Assembly (NCBI GenBank): GCA_019636095.1
Contig: JAHBYF010000004.1
Coordinates: forward strand, 350,501 to 414,500
Direction: 5' to 3'
Source of the DNA: Hyphomonadaceae bacterium
Lineage (GTDB): Bacteria; Pseudomonadota; Alphaproteobacteria; Caulobacterales; Aquidulcibacteraceae
DNA: 64,000 nucleotides
A program made the translations under genes and the position numbers. The notes under the pieces are model-generated. The model had not been told where the DNA came from. It worked only from the letters and a program-made list of their open reading frames with translations, and ran no database searches. Below are positions 36,482-43,668 of this stretch, piece after piece (position 1 is the first letter of the stretch; each line of letters starts with the position of its first letter).

Positions 36482-37324
36482 CTAAACCGCGATCGGCGCC
36501 TTGATGGTGGGGTGCGCCGTGTAGCCTTCGAGTTTGAAGTCGCCGTACTCGAACGCGAATATGTCTTTGCGATCCGGATTGATCAGCATTTGCGGTGGCG
36601 CATACGGCGTACGTGAGAGCTGCGTGCGGGCTTGGTCGAAATGGTTGTGATAGAGGTGCGCGTCGCCGAACGTGTGGACGAACTCGCCGGGCTGAAGCCT
36701 CGTCACTTGCGCCATCATTTGCGTCAGCAGCGCGTAGCTCGCAATGTTGAACGGCACGCCGAGGAAGACGTCGGCGCTGCGTTGATAGAGTTGGCAGCTC
36801 AGTTTCCCATCCGCGACGAAGAACTGAAACAGGCAATGGCACGGCGGCAACGCCATTTGATCGACCTCGGCCGGATTCCAGGCGCTGACGATGTGTCGGC
36901 GTGAGTTCGGATTGGTTTTGATTGCGTGAACGACGTTGGCGATCTGATCGATGACGCGGCCGTCCTTGCTTTCCCACGAACGCCATTGCTTGCCGTAGAC
37001 AGGGCCGAGTTCACCCTCTTCGTTTGCCCACTCATCCCAGATCGTGACGCCCTGCTCCTGCAGCCAGCGCACGTTGCTATCGCCGCGTAGGAACCAAAGC
37101 AGTTCGAGAATGATACTCTTCAGGTGCACCTTTTTCGTGGTCAGCAGCGGGAAGCCGGCGTTGAGGTCGAAGCGGAGTTGGCGGCCGAAGACGCCGCGCG
37201 TGCCGGTGCCGGTGCGGTCACCGCGGTCGACGCCGTTGTGCAGGATATCGTCCAAGAGGCCGAGATAGGCGATGTCGGCTTGGCTCGGTGTGCCTTCGGG
37301 CGCGGATGCAGGTTGAGCGATCAT
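36482..37324 (-). CDS. thyA: Thymidylate synthase
   Basis: Folate-dependent synthesis of dTMP, 280 residues. Signatures are the phosphate-binding [18 protein letters not shown], the catalytic Cys in [10 protein letters not shown], the Arg pair in [10 protein letters not shown], and [18 protein letters not shown]. The C terminus APIAV is the usual closing segment. With folA downstream it forms a thymidylate/folate unit. ATG 37324. Confidence 0.97.
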   Translation of the reverse strand: MIAQPASAPEGTPSQADIAYLGLLDDILHNGVDRGDRTGTGTRGVFGRQLRFDLNAGFPLLTTKKVHLKSIILELLWFLRGDSNVRWLQEQGVTIWDEWANEEGELGPVYGKQWRSWESKDGRVIDQIANVVHAIKTNPNSRRHIVSAWNPAEVDQMALPPCHCLFQFFVADGKLSCQLYQRSADVFLGVPFNIASYALLTQMMAQVTRLQPGEFVHTFGDAHLYHNHFDQARTQLSRTPYAPPQMLINPDRKDIFAFEYGDFKLEGYTAHPTIKAPIAV

Positions 37325-37403
37325 TCCCGGCTTATATGGGCCGACTCGGGCGCCAAGTCAGGTCGAAGGTTGCCCAGACGCTTGCGTCGGTTACGGTCGG
37401 ACC

Positions 37404-38381
37404 ATGCGTATTTTGCTTGGTTTCATGTTTGCCGCCCTTTTGTGCAGCCCGGCTGCGGCCCAACCAGAACCTGCGACATTCGCGACGGCCGTCCGGGACG
37501 GGAGCTTGGACGCCTCGACCTACAATTTCGCCGATGCCGATTTCTGGGCGCGGACATCAACAGAGCGCACCGCTTGGCGCGAAGCGGCGGCGACGGCGCT
37601 CATCACACCGGAAGGACTGAACACGGGATGCGAGGTGGCCGACTTGCGCGGCATCTCCGCATTCGGCTGGGTGCGGCTCGCAGAATTAGCGCCGAACGCA
37701 AACGCCTGGGCGAATGCAGCAGAGCATTTGCGTCATCAACTCGCGGCGCTGGACGCCCTCGCTGAACGCCGCGCCGCTGGCCGACGCGACGCAGGCATTC
37801 GCAGCTCGGGAGCGGCGCGCTACCGAGACGCGCTGGAAGATACAGACGACGCTAGCGCGCGCGAGGCCCTTAGGAGAGCCATCCGCGATCAAACATGGCG
37901 CGAACAATACGCTGTGGCGCCGACGTCGCTACCTCCGCTTGCCGCCGCGCAATGGCCGACTGTGATCGGAGGCGCGCTGGCGACATTAGACTGCGACAAC
38001 ACCAATTGGTTGCGTACTCAATTGAGCGAGATCAACTGGTTTGAGCGCACGCGTTACGGCCCGCGCGCCGATCAAGCCGCGTGGCTTATTGCACAACACG
38101 CCGATCGCAGCCCCGACTTTCAGCGTGCTGTGCTGACCCGCCTCGAGGGCCTTCCGCCAGGCGCTACCAACCCCGCCAATTTCGCATTTTTGTGGGACCG
38201 CGTTGCGGTCTCGGAGGGGCAGCTGCAGCGATATGGCACCCAAATCCACTGCAAGGACGGCGCGCCTGTGGCGCTCAACGGCGTCGAGGATGAAACGGGC
38301 ATCGACGAGCGCCGAGCTGCCGTAGGCCTCGGAAGCTGGGACAGCTACTGGACCCAGATGCGAGGATCATTGCGTTGCTGA
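37404..38381 (+). CDS. Exported DUF6624-like protein
   Basis: A 325-residue secreted protein with a signal peptide (RILLGFMFAALLCSPAAAQ). The N-terminal half is Ala/Arg-rich and helical. The C-terminal half has the pattern NTNWLRTQLSEINWFERTRYGPRADQAAWLIAQHADRSPDFQRAVLTRLEGL, which resembles DUF6624, a family of unknown role marked by the AAWLLVQHAD motif. The family assignment is from memory and moderate. The stop overlaps the next minus gene by 15 bases. Confidence 0.7.
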   Translation: MRILLGFMFAALLCSPAAAQPEPATFATAVRDGSLDASTYNFADADFWARTSTERTAWREAAATALITPEGLNTGCEVADLRGISAFGWVRLAELAPNANAWANAAEHLRHQLAALDALAERRAAGRRDAGIRSSGAARYRDALEDTDDASAREALRRAIRDQTWREQYAVAPTSLPPLAAAQWPTVIGGALATLDCDNTNWLRTQLSEINWFERTRYGPRADQAAWLIAQHADRSPDFQRAVLTRLEGLPPGATNPANFAFLWDRVAVSEGQLQRYGTQIHCKDGAPVALNGVEDETGIDERRAAVGLGSWDSYWTQMRGSLRC

Positions 38382-39089
38382 AACGCAGCTGGTTGGCTGA
38401 ACACTCCGCACCTGCCGGACCAGCGGCCCCGCGAGCCAGGCCGCCCGCGCGTTCACGTTGACGCCCGCTGCCCGGAGCGCGCGCGCCATCCACTGGTTGC
38501 AGACTTGCAGCAAATGGAACGAACCGCGCGAGCGCAAAAACGCCGAGCGGCCAATCACCTTGCCGTCGCTGGTCTTGATCGGATTGCCGTCGGCGTCGAG
38601 GACAAGAAAGCGGTCGATGAACGCTACGAACCTACGCGCGCCCTCTTGGCTGATAGCAATACCGGTGTCGTCGTTCGGGCCAAGATAGGCGCTCGACGGA
38701 CCGGCGTTGTAGGCGACGTGAAAGACGCTGGGACTCGGCGGGATCAACGCGTCGAGCCCGAGCCAAAGATCTGTGCCGTCTGAATAGTAGAAGGCCTGAT
38801 CGCCCCAACCGATGAGGAAACTCCGCGCGTTAGGATACATGCGGCGGAACGGATGATCTGGCGGGAAGATGCTGGCGGGCGCGCCGATGTCGCTGTGATA
38901 GCCATTCGAATAGAGATGCAGTTCGACGCAATCGCGCCCAATCGGCGCGGGCACGTTCGGCGCAGGCACAGGCCCATAGAGATACGCAAGGAGGCTGACG
39001 GCAAGAACCAGCGCCGCCGTACTGAGTGGGCGACGGCTAAGCGTGCTTAGCCTTCGTCCGTCGTCAGTAGTCTCACCCGGAACGCCCAT
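38367..39089 (-). CDS. DUF2459 (TIGR02117-like) membrane-anchored protein
   Basis: About 240 residues with one N-terminal membrane helix (STAALVLAVSLLAYLYGPV) and an exported domain. The pattern LYSNGYHSDIGAP, FLIGWGDQAFYYSDG and LQVCNQWMARALRAAGVNV matches DUF2459, a family with papain-like conserved Cys (VCNQW) and His (GYHSD) whose activity is unproven. Start ATG 39089 overlaps the end of the aquaporin gene by 43 bases; a later non-ATG start is possible. Both genes run on the minus strand. Confidence 0.78.
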   Translation of the reverse strand: MGVPGETTDDGRRLSTLSRRPLSTAALVLAVSLLAYLYGPVPAPNVPAPIGRDCVELHLYSNGYHSDIGAPASIFPPDHPFRRMYPNARSFLIGWGDQAFYYSDGTDLWLGLDALIPPSPSVFHVAYNAGPSSAYLGPNDDTGIAISQEGARRFVAFIDRFLVLDADGNPIKTSDGKVIGRSAFLRSRGSFHLLQVCNQWMARALRAAGVNVNARAAWLAGPLVRQVRSVQPTSCVSATQ

Positions 39090-39760
39090 CCCGCGAGCCC
39101 CGCCCCTAACATTGGCGCCGCAATGAAGAGCCACAGCTGCATCAGCGCGGGGAGTCCAATCCATATTGCCGGCCCAAGCGAGCGGGCCGGATTCACCGAT
39201 ACACCTGTGATCTGGATGCCGACAATGTGGATGGCGACCAACGTCAGCCCAATCGCCACCCCCGCGAATTGCGGCGCCGCGGCGCGCTGGGTGACACCCA
39301 AGACAACGACGACAAAAATGAAGGTCGCGACGACCTCGAATATTGCCCCTGACATCAGGCTAAAATCGCCGGGCGAGCCCTGGTTAGTCACAGCGTCGCG
39401 CAAGCCGAAACCGTTTTGCCCAAGGCCGTTTTCGGCCAGCGAGTACTCAGCCTTGCCTGTTGCAATCAGTAGTAAAACCCCTGCGCCGACGATAGCGCCC
39501 AGGCACTGCGCCACCCAATAACCAAGCATCTCGGCCGTGCTCATGCGACCCGCTGTCCAAACGCCGAAGCTCACGGCCGGGTTGATGTGGCATCCACTCA
39601 CGGGACCGATGCCGTAGGCCATCGCAACGACGGCCAAGCCGAACGCCCAGGCGATGCCGTCTTGGCCGACGATGCCAAAGCCCGCCAGCACAATGGCGCC
39701 GCACCCAAACAGAACCAAAGTGAACGTGCCGATGAATTCCGCCGCGAGCTTCTTGGTCAT
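39047..39760 (-). CDS. aqpZ: Aquaporin Z-type MIP channel
   Basis: Six-helix water channel of 237 residues. The N-terminal EFIGTFTLVLFGCGA, first NPA loop in GCHINPAVSFGVW and second in GVSVNPARSLGPAIW are clear. The selectivity-filter region near the second NPA (VNPARS) and the short loops fit the water-selective AqpZ type rather than GlpF. ATG 39760 has GGAGGGGC upstream. Confidence 0.93.
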   Translation of the reverse strand: MTKKLAAEFIGTFTLVLFGCGAIVLAGFGIVGQDGIAWAFGLAVVAMAYGIGPVSGCHINPAVSFGVWTAGRMSTAEMLGYWVAQCLGAIVGAGVLLLIATGKAEYSLAENGLGQNGFGLRDAVTNQGSPGDFSLMSGAIFEVVATFIFVVVVLGVTQRAAAPQFAGVAIGLTLVAIHIVGIQITGVSVNPARSLGPAIWIGLPALMQLWLFIAAPMLGAGLAGWAFRVRLLTTDEG

Positions 39761-39812
39761 GCGCCCCTCCGCTGGGCGCACGTGGATAAAGCGAGTCGCT
39801 AGCTAGGTCCGC

Positions 39813-40406
39813 TCACTTGCAGGCAAGCCGCCGCCGCCACTCCAACGGGACCAGAATGCGCTGGCCGATCGTGCCGTTCCATTCGGGCTTCAAGCCATTG
39901 CGCTTCAGGGTCGAGACAATCTCGCGCGCGATCTCAAGCGCAGGGGTCTCACCTTCGCGTTCGGCGCCGTAATTGAGATAGACGCCCGCCCCTTCAACGG
40001 CGCGCTCGGTGTCTTGCTGGTGGTAGAACGCGTAGCCTCGAATCCGCACGCCGCGGCTCTCGGCTTCATCCAATTCGGCCCCGATCTCGGCGACGCCACA
40101 ATTTCCGCAGCAGGTGAAATCCTGGCGGCAAACGATGCCGCGTTTCTCAAGATCGGCGAACGCTTTGTCGAGCCTGTCGCAGTCGGTCTTACCGCCCCAA
40201 GTGGCTTCAACCGCGCGTTGCTCGGCCCAAAGCCGTTCGAGTTCGGCGGAGGCGTATGTGCGCAACGCGTCAGGCTCCGCGCCCTCCTCACAGATGTCGT
40301 CAACGGCGTACCAAACCTGCTCGCGCGACATGAAAGCCGCGCGGACCATTGCCCTGAGCAGGGTGTCGATATCGCCGCGAAGATCCTCGTCGGTGTCTCT
40401 TGCCAT
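39813..40406 (-). CDS. DUF6891-type protein
   Basis: A 197-residue soluble acidic protein. The central segment RQDFTCCGNCGVAEIGAELDEAE with three cysteines, then GYAFYHQQDTERAVEGAGVYLNYG, matches the DUF6891 family, small proteins of unknown function with a CCxxC centre and conserved HQQD. The Cys cluster could bind zinc. It precedes the tmRNA gene divergently. Confidence 0.72.
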   Translation of the reverse strand: MARDTDEDLRGDIDTLLRAMVRAAFMSREQVWYAVDDICEEGAEPDALRTYASAELERLWAEQRAVEATWGGKTDCDRLDKAFADLEKRGIVCRQDFTCCGNCGVAEIGAELDEAESRGVRIRGYAFYHQQDTERAVEGAGVYLNYGAEREGETPALEIAREIVSTLKRNGLKPEWNGTIGQRILVPLEWRRRLACK

Positions 40407-40552
40407 GCCAGTAACTTAGCCCCAGTCGCGCGTGACTTCCATGTGGCGGGCGCGGGCCCTATATTCCGACTCGTCCGGGCAACCGGACTATGGCGATAAA
40501 CGCGTAGAGATAGGCGGATCGGACCCGGGTGCGATGCCCGGCGGCTCCACCA

Positions 40553-40636
40553 GCCTTCGCGCCAAAGTGCTTCACCTGGCTTTCGCCAGCGAAGCTTGAG
40601 GCAAAGAAGGCGGGAACCTCATTCGGGTGACCATGA
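40553..40636 (+). other. Intervening segment removed from pre-tmRNA
   Basis: Spacer of 84 bases between the CCA end of the acceptor piece and the 5' G of the coding piece. In two-piece tmRNAs this internal transcribed spacer is cut out by tRNA-type processing at both sides. It contains an imperfect hairpin (CTGGC-TTTC-GCCAG, near 40576-40590). Boundaries follow from the acceptor-stem pairing and not from any experiment. Confidence 0.75.
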
Positions 40637-40717
40637 GGGGCCGAAATAGGATCGACGGACGTTGAAGGCTGCTGCTTTTGCTCGGGTGGTCCCGTCATAG
40701 GCCGAAACAGCATAGTT

Positions 40718-40759
40718 GCGAATGACAACAACGCTGAGGAATTCGCCCTCGCTGCGTAA
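40718..40759 (+). other. tmRNA proteolysis-tag reading frame
   Basis: Thirteen sense codons then TAA: ANDNNAEEFALAA. With the alanine carried by the tmRNA itself, the appended peptide is AANDNNAEEFALAA. The C-terminal LAA is the ClpX recognition end and the N-terminal AANDN part is the usual SspB-binding region. It is close to the Caulobacter-type tag as I remember it (AANDNFAEEFAVAA). Confidence 0.92.
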
Positions 40760-40852
40760 GCAGTGCGGAGTTTTCCGAACCTAAGTCCTACTGAGTAGCA
40801 TCACTAGGCGGGGCCCCCCGGCGCCCGGCAACAGAAGCCGGGGACTTTCCTC

Positions 40853-41162
40853 GCTACCGCATCACCAAGAGTCTAGCAGCGCATGCACTGCTGTCGCGAT
40901 TTGCACGCGTGCGGTGAGTTGCACACTATTTTTTCTTTATGACGCAAACGGTTGGAGAGTTATTCACAGCGTTGCTCGCGCTGCGCGCGAACTTGTGAAC
41001 AAGTCCGGCGTCATTTTTGCGGTGCGCACGCGAATTGCAGTTCGTCGTACGCGTTCGCCAGCCAACGTTGGAAACGTTGGTGTTTTCGCGCCCTGTGGAT
41101 GAACAATTGACTGCCCGAAATGAGCCACTAAGGGTTCTGCTGGGAGCCAAGGAGGGGCGGCT
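40853..41162. other. Gene-free region upstream of sspB with three inverted repeats or box-like motifs
   Basis: About 310 bases with no supported gene. It holds an AT-rich run (CTATTTTTTCTTTATG near 40926-40941), a DnaA-box-like TTATTCACA (40960-40968), a perfect palindrome ACTTGT-GA-ACAAGT (40991-41004), a perfect inverted repeat CCAACGTT-GGA-AACGTTGG (41062-41080) and TGTGGATGA (41094-41102), which is one mismatch from an inverted DnaA box. The sspB promoter is presumably here. Confidence 0.55.
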
Positions 41163-41645
41163 GTGGCCGACGACATGATCGGATATGAACAGCTGATGCA
41201 AGACGCGCTTCGCGGCGTTGTGCGCACAGCGTTGCAAGAGGCTGCGAGCCCACGGGGCCTGCCCGGCAAACATCATTTCTACATCACGTTCCGCACGCAT
41301 GCGCCGGGTGTCACCATCCCCGACCATTTGCGTGCGCGTTATCCGGACGAGATGACGATCGTGCTTGAGCACCAGTTCTGGGATCTCGAAGTCTACACCG
41401 ATCGCTTCCGCGTCATCCTGAAGTTCTCGGGTCAACCGCAACCGATCACCATTCCATTCCAAGCGATCACGCGCTTCTTCGACCCGAGCGTGAAGTTCGG
41501 CTTGCAATTCGAGCAACATCACAACGACGAAGCACGCATGGCCTCAGGCGATGACGCTGGCCACCCGGCGCCGCGCGAAGCTGCCGACCCCGCCCCCGCT
41601 GGCGACGGCTCGGTCGTAAGTCTGGATGCGTTCCGCAAGAAGTGA
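41163..41645 (+). CDS. sspB: SspB-family ClpXP specificity-enhancing adaptor
   Basis: A 160-residue adaptor that hands ssrA-tagged proteins to ClpXP. The N-terminal domain has HHFYITFRTHAPGVTIPDHLRARYPDEMTIVLEHQFWDLEV and FRVILKFSGQPQPITIPFQAITRFFDPSVKFGLQF, the SspB substrate-binding fold. A long acidic, Ala/Pro-rich tail ends in VVSLDAFRKK, the ClpX-docking end. The start is GTG behind AAGGAGGGGC. It is the next gene after ssrA on the same strand, so tag and tag reader are encoded side by side. A hairpin terminator follows. Confidence 0.93.
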   Translation: MADDMIGYEQLMQDALRGVVRTALQEAASPRGLPGKHHFYITFRTHAPGVTIPDHLRARYPDEMTIVLEHQFWDLEVYTDRFRVILKFSGQPQPITIPFQAITRFFDPSVKFGLQFEQHHNDEARMASGDDAGHPAPREAADPAPAGDGSVVSLDAFRKK

Positions 41646-41674
41646 GCGCCTTCTTACTTCGATGAAATTTGCGA

Positions 41675-41700
41675 CGGCGCTATCGGAGCGCCGCCGTTTT
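41675..41700 (+). terminator. Rho-independent terminator after sspB
   Basis: CGGCGCT (41675-41681) and AGCGCCG (41687-41693) form a perfect seven-base-pair stem with loop ATCGG. Three bases later a TTTT run begins (41697-41700), followed by CATTT. It lies 30 bases after the sspB stop, just before the convergent VOC gene. Confidence 0.8.
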
Positions 41701-41704
41701 CATT

Positions 41705-42091
41705 TCAGCCTGCATAGACAGTACCGGCTTCAACGAAGCAAAGCTGATTGCCCCAGGGATCGTTCGCGTAGAATGAGCGTTCGCCCCAAGGCTTCACACT
41801 GATGTCGCCGCCGCGTTGGCCGTGCACGTCTTCGTCCGAGAGCGCGTTGAGTGACGAAGCGCGCGCGTGGATGGCGTCGAGATCTATGACGGTGAAGTAG
41901 AGCGCCTTGGGCGCTGCGCGCGGATTGGGCGGCGCGACCACTTGGAGCGCGACGGGACCTGGGTTGATGTAGAAACGGCGGCCAGCCTGGCCCCTGCCCG
42001 CAATGCCGAAGAGCGTCTCGTAGAAATTCTGCGCGGCGGCGAGATCGCCGACTTCGAGATTCATGCGGAAGAATTGCGGTACGTCAGCCAT
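41705..42091 (-). CDS. VOC-family (glyoxalase/bleomycin-resistance-like) protein
   Basis: A 128-residue two-module VOC protein. It starts MADVPQFFRMNLEVGDLAAAQNFYETLFG and ends with the second beta-alpha-beta-beta-beta unit (GERSFYANDPWGNQLCFVEAGT), where the Glu near the end is a typical metal ligand. Members act as glyoxalases, dioxygenases or antibiotic-binding proteins; substrate unknown. It follows the ArsR gene after five bases in one operon. ATG 42091 replaces a longer frame that overlaps arsR. Confidence 0.85.
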   Translation of the reverse strand: MADVPQFFRMNLEVGDLAAAQNFYETLFGIAGRGQAGRRFYINPGPVALQVVAPPNPRAAPKALYFTVIDLDAIHARASSLNALSDEDVHGQRGGDISVKPWGERSFYANDPWGNQLCFVEAGTVYAG

Positions 42092-42096
42092 GGCGC

Positions 42097-42402
42097 TCAC
42101 CCTGTGCTCTTGAAGAACCACGCGAGCCAATCGCGCGCGAGTTCGAGTCTGTTCTTTTCAATCCGGTAGAAGCGTTCGCGGCCACGGCGCTCGTGGCGGA
42201 GGAGCCCCGCCGCCTCCAGCACTTGCAGGTGACGCGTCGTCGTCGGCCACGCATGCTTGAACAGCGCGGCTATGGCGCCGGCGCTCATTTCGCCGCCCTC
42301 AAAGTTCAGCGTCATCAGAATGAGCCGCCGTGCTGGATGCGAAAGCGCTTCGAAAATCGCCTCGTAAGCGTCCGCGAGCGCCTTCTGCGGCTGCTTGGCC
42401 AG
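42097..42402 (-). CDS. ArsR-family winged-helix repressor with CTG start
   Basis: A 101-residue ArsR regulator. The frame from 42402 reads (M)AKQPQKALADAYEAIFEALSHPARRLILMTLNFEGGEM, which supplies the conserved first helix and the EALSHPARRLILMTL signature. The recognition helix follows (WPTTTRHLQVLEAAGLLRHERRGRERFYRI). No ATG, GTG or TTG lies at the N terminus; a CTG at 42402 sits six bases after AGGAG, so CTG is the likely start. ATG 42315 would delete the first helix. No metal-binding Cys motif is seen, so the effector is probably organic. It controls the VOC gene and perhaps the divergent DUF1801 gene. Confidence 0.82.
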   Translation of the reverse strand: MAKQPQKALADAYEAIFEALSHPARRLILMTLNFEGGEMSAGAIAALFKHAWPTTTRHLQVLEAAGLLRHERRGRERFYRIEKNRLELARDWLAWFFKSTG

Positions 42403-42426
42403 GGTTCGCTCCTATCGGTTTCGACT

Positions 42427-42453
42427 ACATTTAGCATATACGCTAAATGTCAA
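42427..42453 (-). promoter_or_regulatory. Palindromic operator overlapping the arsR promoter
   Basis: ACATTTAGC-ATATAC-GCTAAATGT (42427-42450) is a perfect nine-base inverted repeat with a six-base spacer. On the minus strand TTGACA (42453-42448) and GCTAAA (42435-42430) fit the Caulobacter housekeeping promoter (TTGAC, 10-14 bases, GCTANA). The palindrome covers the spacer and -10, so repressor binding would block RNA polymerase. It lies between arsR and the divergent DUF1801 gene. Confidence 0.85.
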
Positions 42454-42490
42454 CAAGGGCCATTGCTGGATTTGGCGGAAGGAGCGTGCG

Positions 42491-42964
42491 ATGAGGTCTT
42501 CGATGAAGTCGCTGACAGCCGAGCAGCAGCTCGCGGGGTTCATCGCCAAGTTCACGCCAGAAATGGCGAAGCGAATTCGAGCGGCGCGCGCCAAGATGCG
42601 GAAGCGGATTCCGCAGGCAATCGAGCTTGTCTACGACAACTACAATTTCTTCGTGATCGGCTACGGCCCCAGCGAAAGGCCGAGCGATGCAATTTTTTCA
42701 CTCGCGGCCCAGGCCAAGGGCCTTAGCCTTTGCTTCTTGCAAGGCGCCAAGCTGCCCGATCCCAAGCGCTTGCTGAAAGGCTCCGGCAATGTCGTGCGCA
42801 ACATTAGGCTCGACGACGCCACGACGCTCGATCTGCCGGACGTGGATGCGCTGATCAGCGTCGCGATCGAGCGAGCGAAGACACCGATGCCCGCAAAAGG
42901 TAAGCATCAGCTCATCATCCGATCTGTCTCCGCCAAGCAAAGGCCGCGGCGGCCGATGGAATAG
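42491..42964 (+). CDS. DUF1801-domain protein
   Basis: A 157-residue small protein of the DUF1801/YdhG-like fold (Zn-finger-less SelR-like alpha/beta fold of unknown role). The segment LVYDNYNFFVIGYGPSERPSDAIFSLAAQAKGLSLCFLQGAKLPDPKRLLKGSG is characteristic, as is the lysine/glycine-rich nucleotide-like loop. ATG 42491 has a GGAAGGAGCG ribosome-binding site. It diverges from the ArsR/VOC operon across the palindromic operator and may be controlled by the same repressor. Confidence 0.82.
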   Translation: MRSSMKSLTAEQQLAGFIAKFTPEMAKRIRAARAKMRKRIPQAIELVYDNYNFFVIGYGPSERPSDAIFSLAAQAKGLSLCFLQGAKLPDPKRLLKGSGNVVRNIRLDDATTLDLPDVDALISVAIERAKTPMPAKGKHQLIIRSVSAKQRPRRPME

Positions 42965-42966
42965 CA

Positions 42967-43668
42967 TCAGCTTTTGTTCAAGAACCGGAGCGTCCGCGCT
43001 GTGCGGTTCAATGTGGTGACGATAGAGCCAAGCAGAATGAGCCAAAGCGCAAAGGCGATGAAGACGCCCTTGCCAACGGCGCTAAATTGAGCCCAATCAA
43101 GAATCCGCGCGGCTGTCGGTCCGATCTGCGGATCAAAAACTGAGACCAGCGCGAAGACAGTCATCCAGAACATGCGGTGCGGCTTGGCCATCGGCCCGGA
43201 GAAATCGGCGGGCGCGCCGGCGGTTTTGCCAACTTCACGGACGTAAGCGGTCATCACAGCGGCAACGGCAGCGGCCCAGCCCAAGGTCGCGTCGAACATG
43301 CCAGAGGCCGCAACGCCATAGCCTGCGCCAACGAGAATGAAGATGTCGGCGAAGCGATCCGGGAGTTCGTTCCAGATCGGACCGTCGGGCCCGCCCTTCC
43401 CGGCTTCGACGGCGACCATGCCGTCCATCATGTTGGCGAGCAGGCGCAGCTGGCAGAAGAGTGCGCCGCCAAGCAGGAGCAAAACGCGATCGCCGCCAGC
43501 GCTGACGCCGCTGGCGTAGAGGCATGCGCCAGCGAGCGCTGCAAAAACGATGCTGGTGAAAGAAATGAAGTTTGGCGTCACGCCGCTTTTCACCAAGGCC
43601 GCGGTCAGCCACTTGGCCCAGCTGCGGCTGCGTTGGCCGATGGGGCGGCGGTTCTCATCAACGGCCAT
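42967..43668 (-). CDS. CDP-alcohol phosphatidyltransferase family protein
   Basis: An integral membrane enzyme of 233 residues with about six helices, transferring a phosphatidyl group from CDP-diacylglycerol to an alcohol. The CAP motif is NMMDGMVAVEAG followed by GPIWNELPDRFAD. The first Asp of the usual DxxDGxxAR is Asn and the Arg is Val, a variant known in one subgroup. Four membrane spans flank it (FISFTSIVFAALAGACLYA; GMFDATLGWAAAVAAVMTAY). ATG 43668 overlaps the preceding membrane-protein gene by about ten bases. Alcohol substrate unknown. Confidence 0.85.
   Translation of the reverse strand: MAVDENRRPIGQRSRSWAKWLTAALVKSGVTPNFISFTSIVFAALAGACLYASGVSAGGDRVLLLLGGALFCQLRLLANMMDGMVAVEAGKGGPDGPIWNELPDRFADIFILVGAGYGVAASGMFDATLGWAAAVAAVMTAYVREVGKTAGAPADFSGPMAKPHRMFWMTVFALVSVFDPQIGPTAARILDWAQFSAVGKGVFIAFALWLILLGSIVTTLNRTARTLRFLNKS

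Larger units (their letters stand above)
40470..40845 (+). ncRNA. ssrA: Circularly permuted two-piece tmRNA (ssrA)
   Basis: The gene that rescues stalled ribosomes, in the permuted alphaproteobacterial layout. The acceptor piece comes first (about 40470-40552): a GTCCGG-GCAA-CCGGAC hairpin, the conserved GATAAACGCGTAGA stretch, the T arm CCGGG-TGCGATG-CCCGG and the 3' end GGCTCCACCA. An intervening segment follows (40553-40636). The coding piece begins at 40637 with GGGGCCGAAATAGGATCGACGG, which pairs perfectly with CGGCTCC of the acceptor (seven pairs including one G-U). The tag frame is at 40718-40759. The 5' end is inferred from a Caulobacter-like -10 at about 40459-40466; the 3' end is approximate, near a CCCGGC-N7-GCCGGG hairpin at 40824-40842. 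Confidence 0.93.

Noticed and set aside
40510..40552. Possible tRNA 3' half ending in CCA
   Set aside because: The T arm and CCA end have no anticodon arm upstream. The acceptor stem pairs with 40637-40643 as in a permuted tmRNA.
40459..40731. Minus-strand frame of 90 codons across the tmRNA
   Set aside because: It covers both tmRNA pieces in antisense; tmRNA pairing and the tag frame explain the sequence.
40853..41162. Chromosomal origin of replication
   Set aside because: Only two near DnaA boxes, no cluster, no dnaA, hemE, parAB or other origin-linked gene nearby.
40926..41522. Minus-strand frame of 198 codons through sspB and its upstream region
   Set aside because: Antisense to a clear SspB gene; composition without family features.
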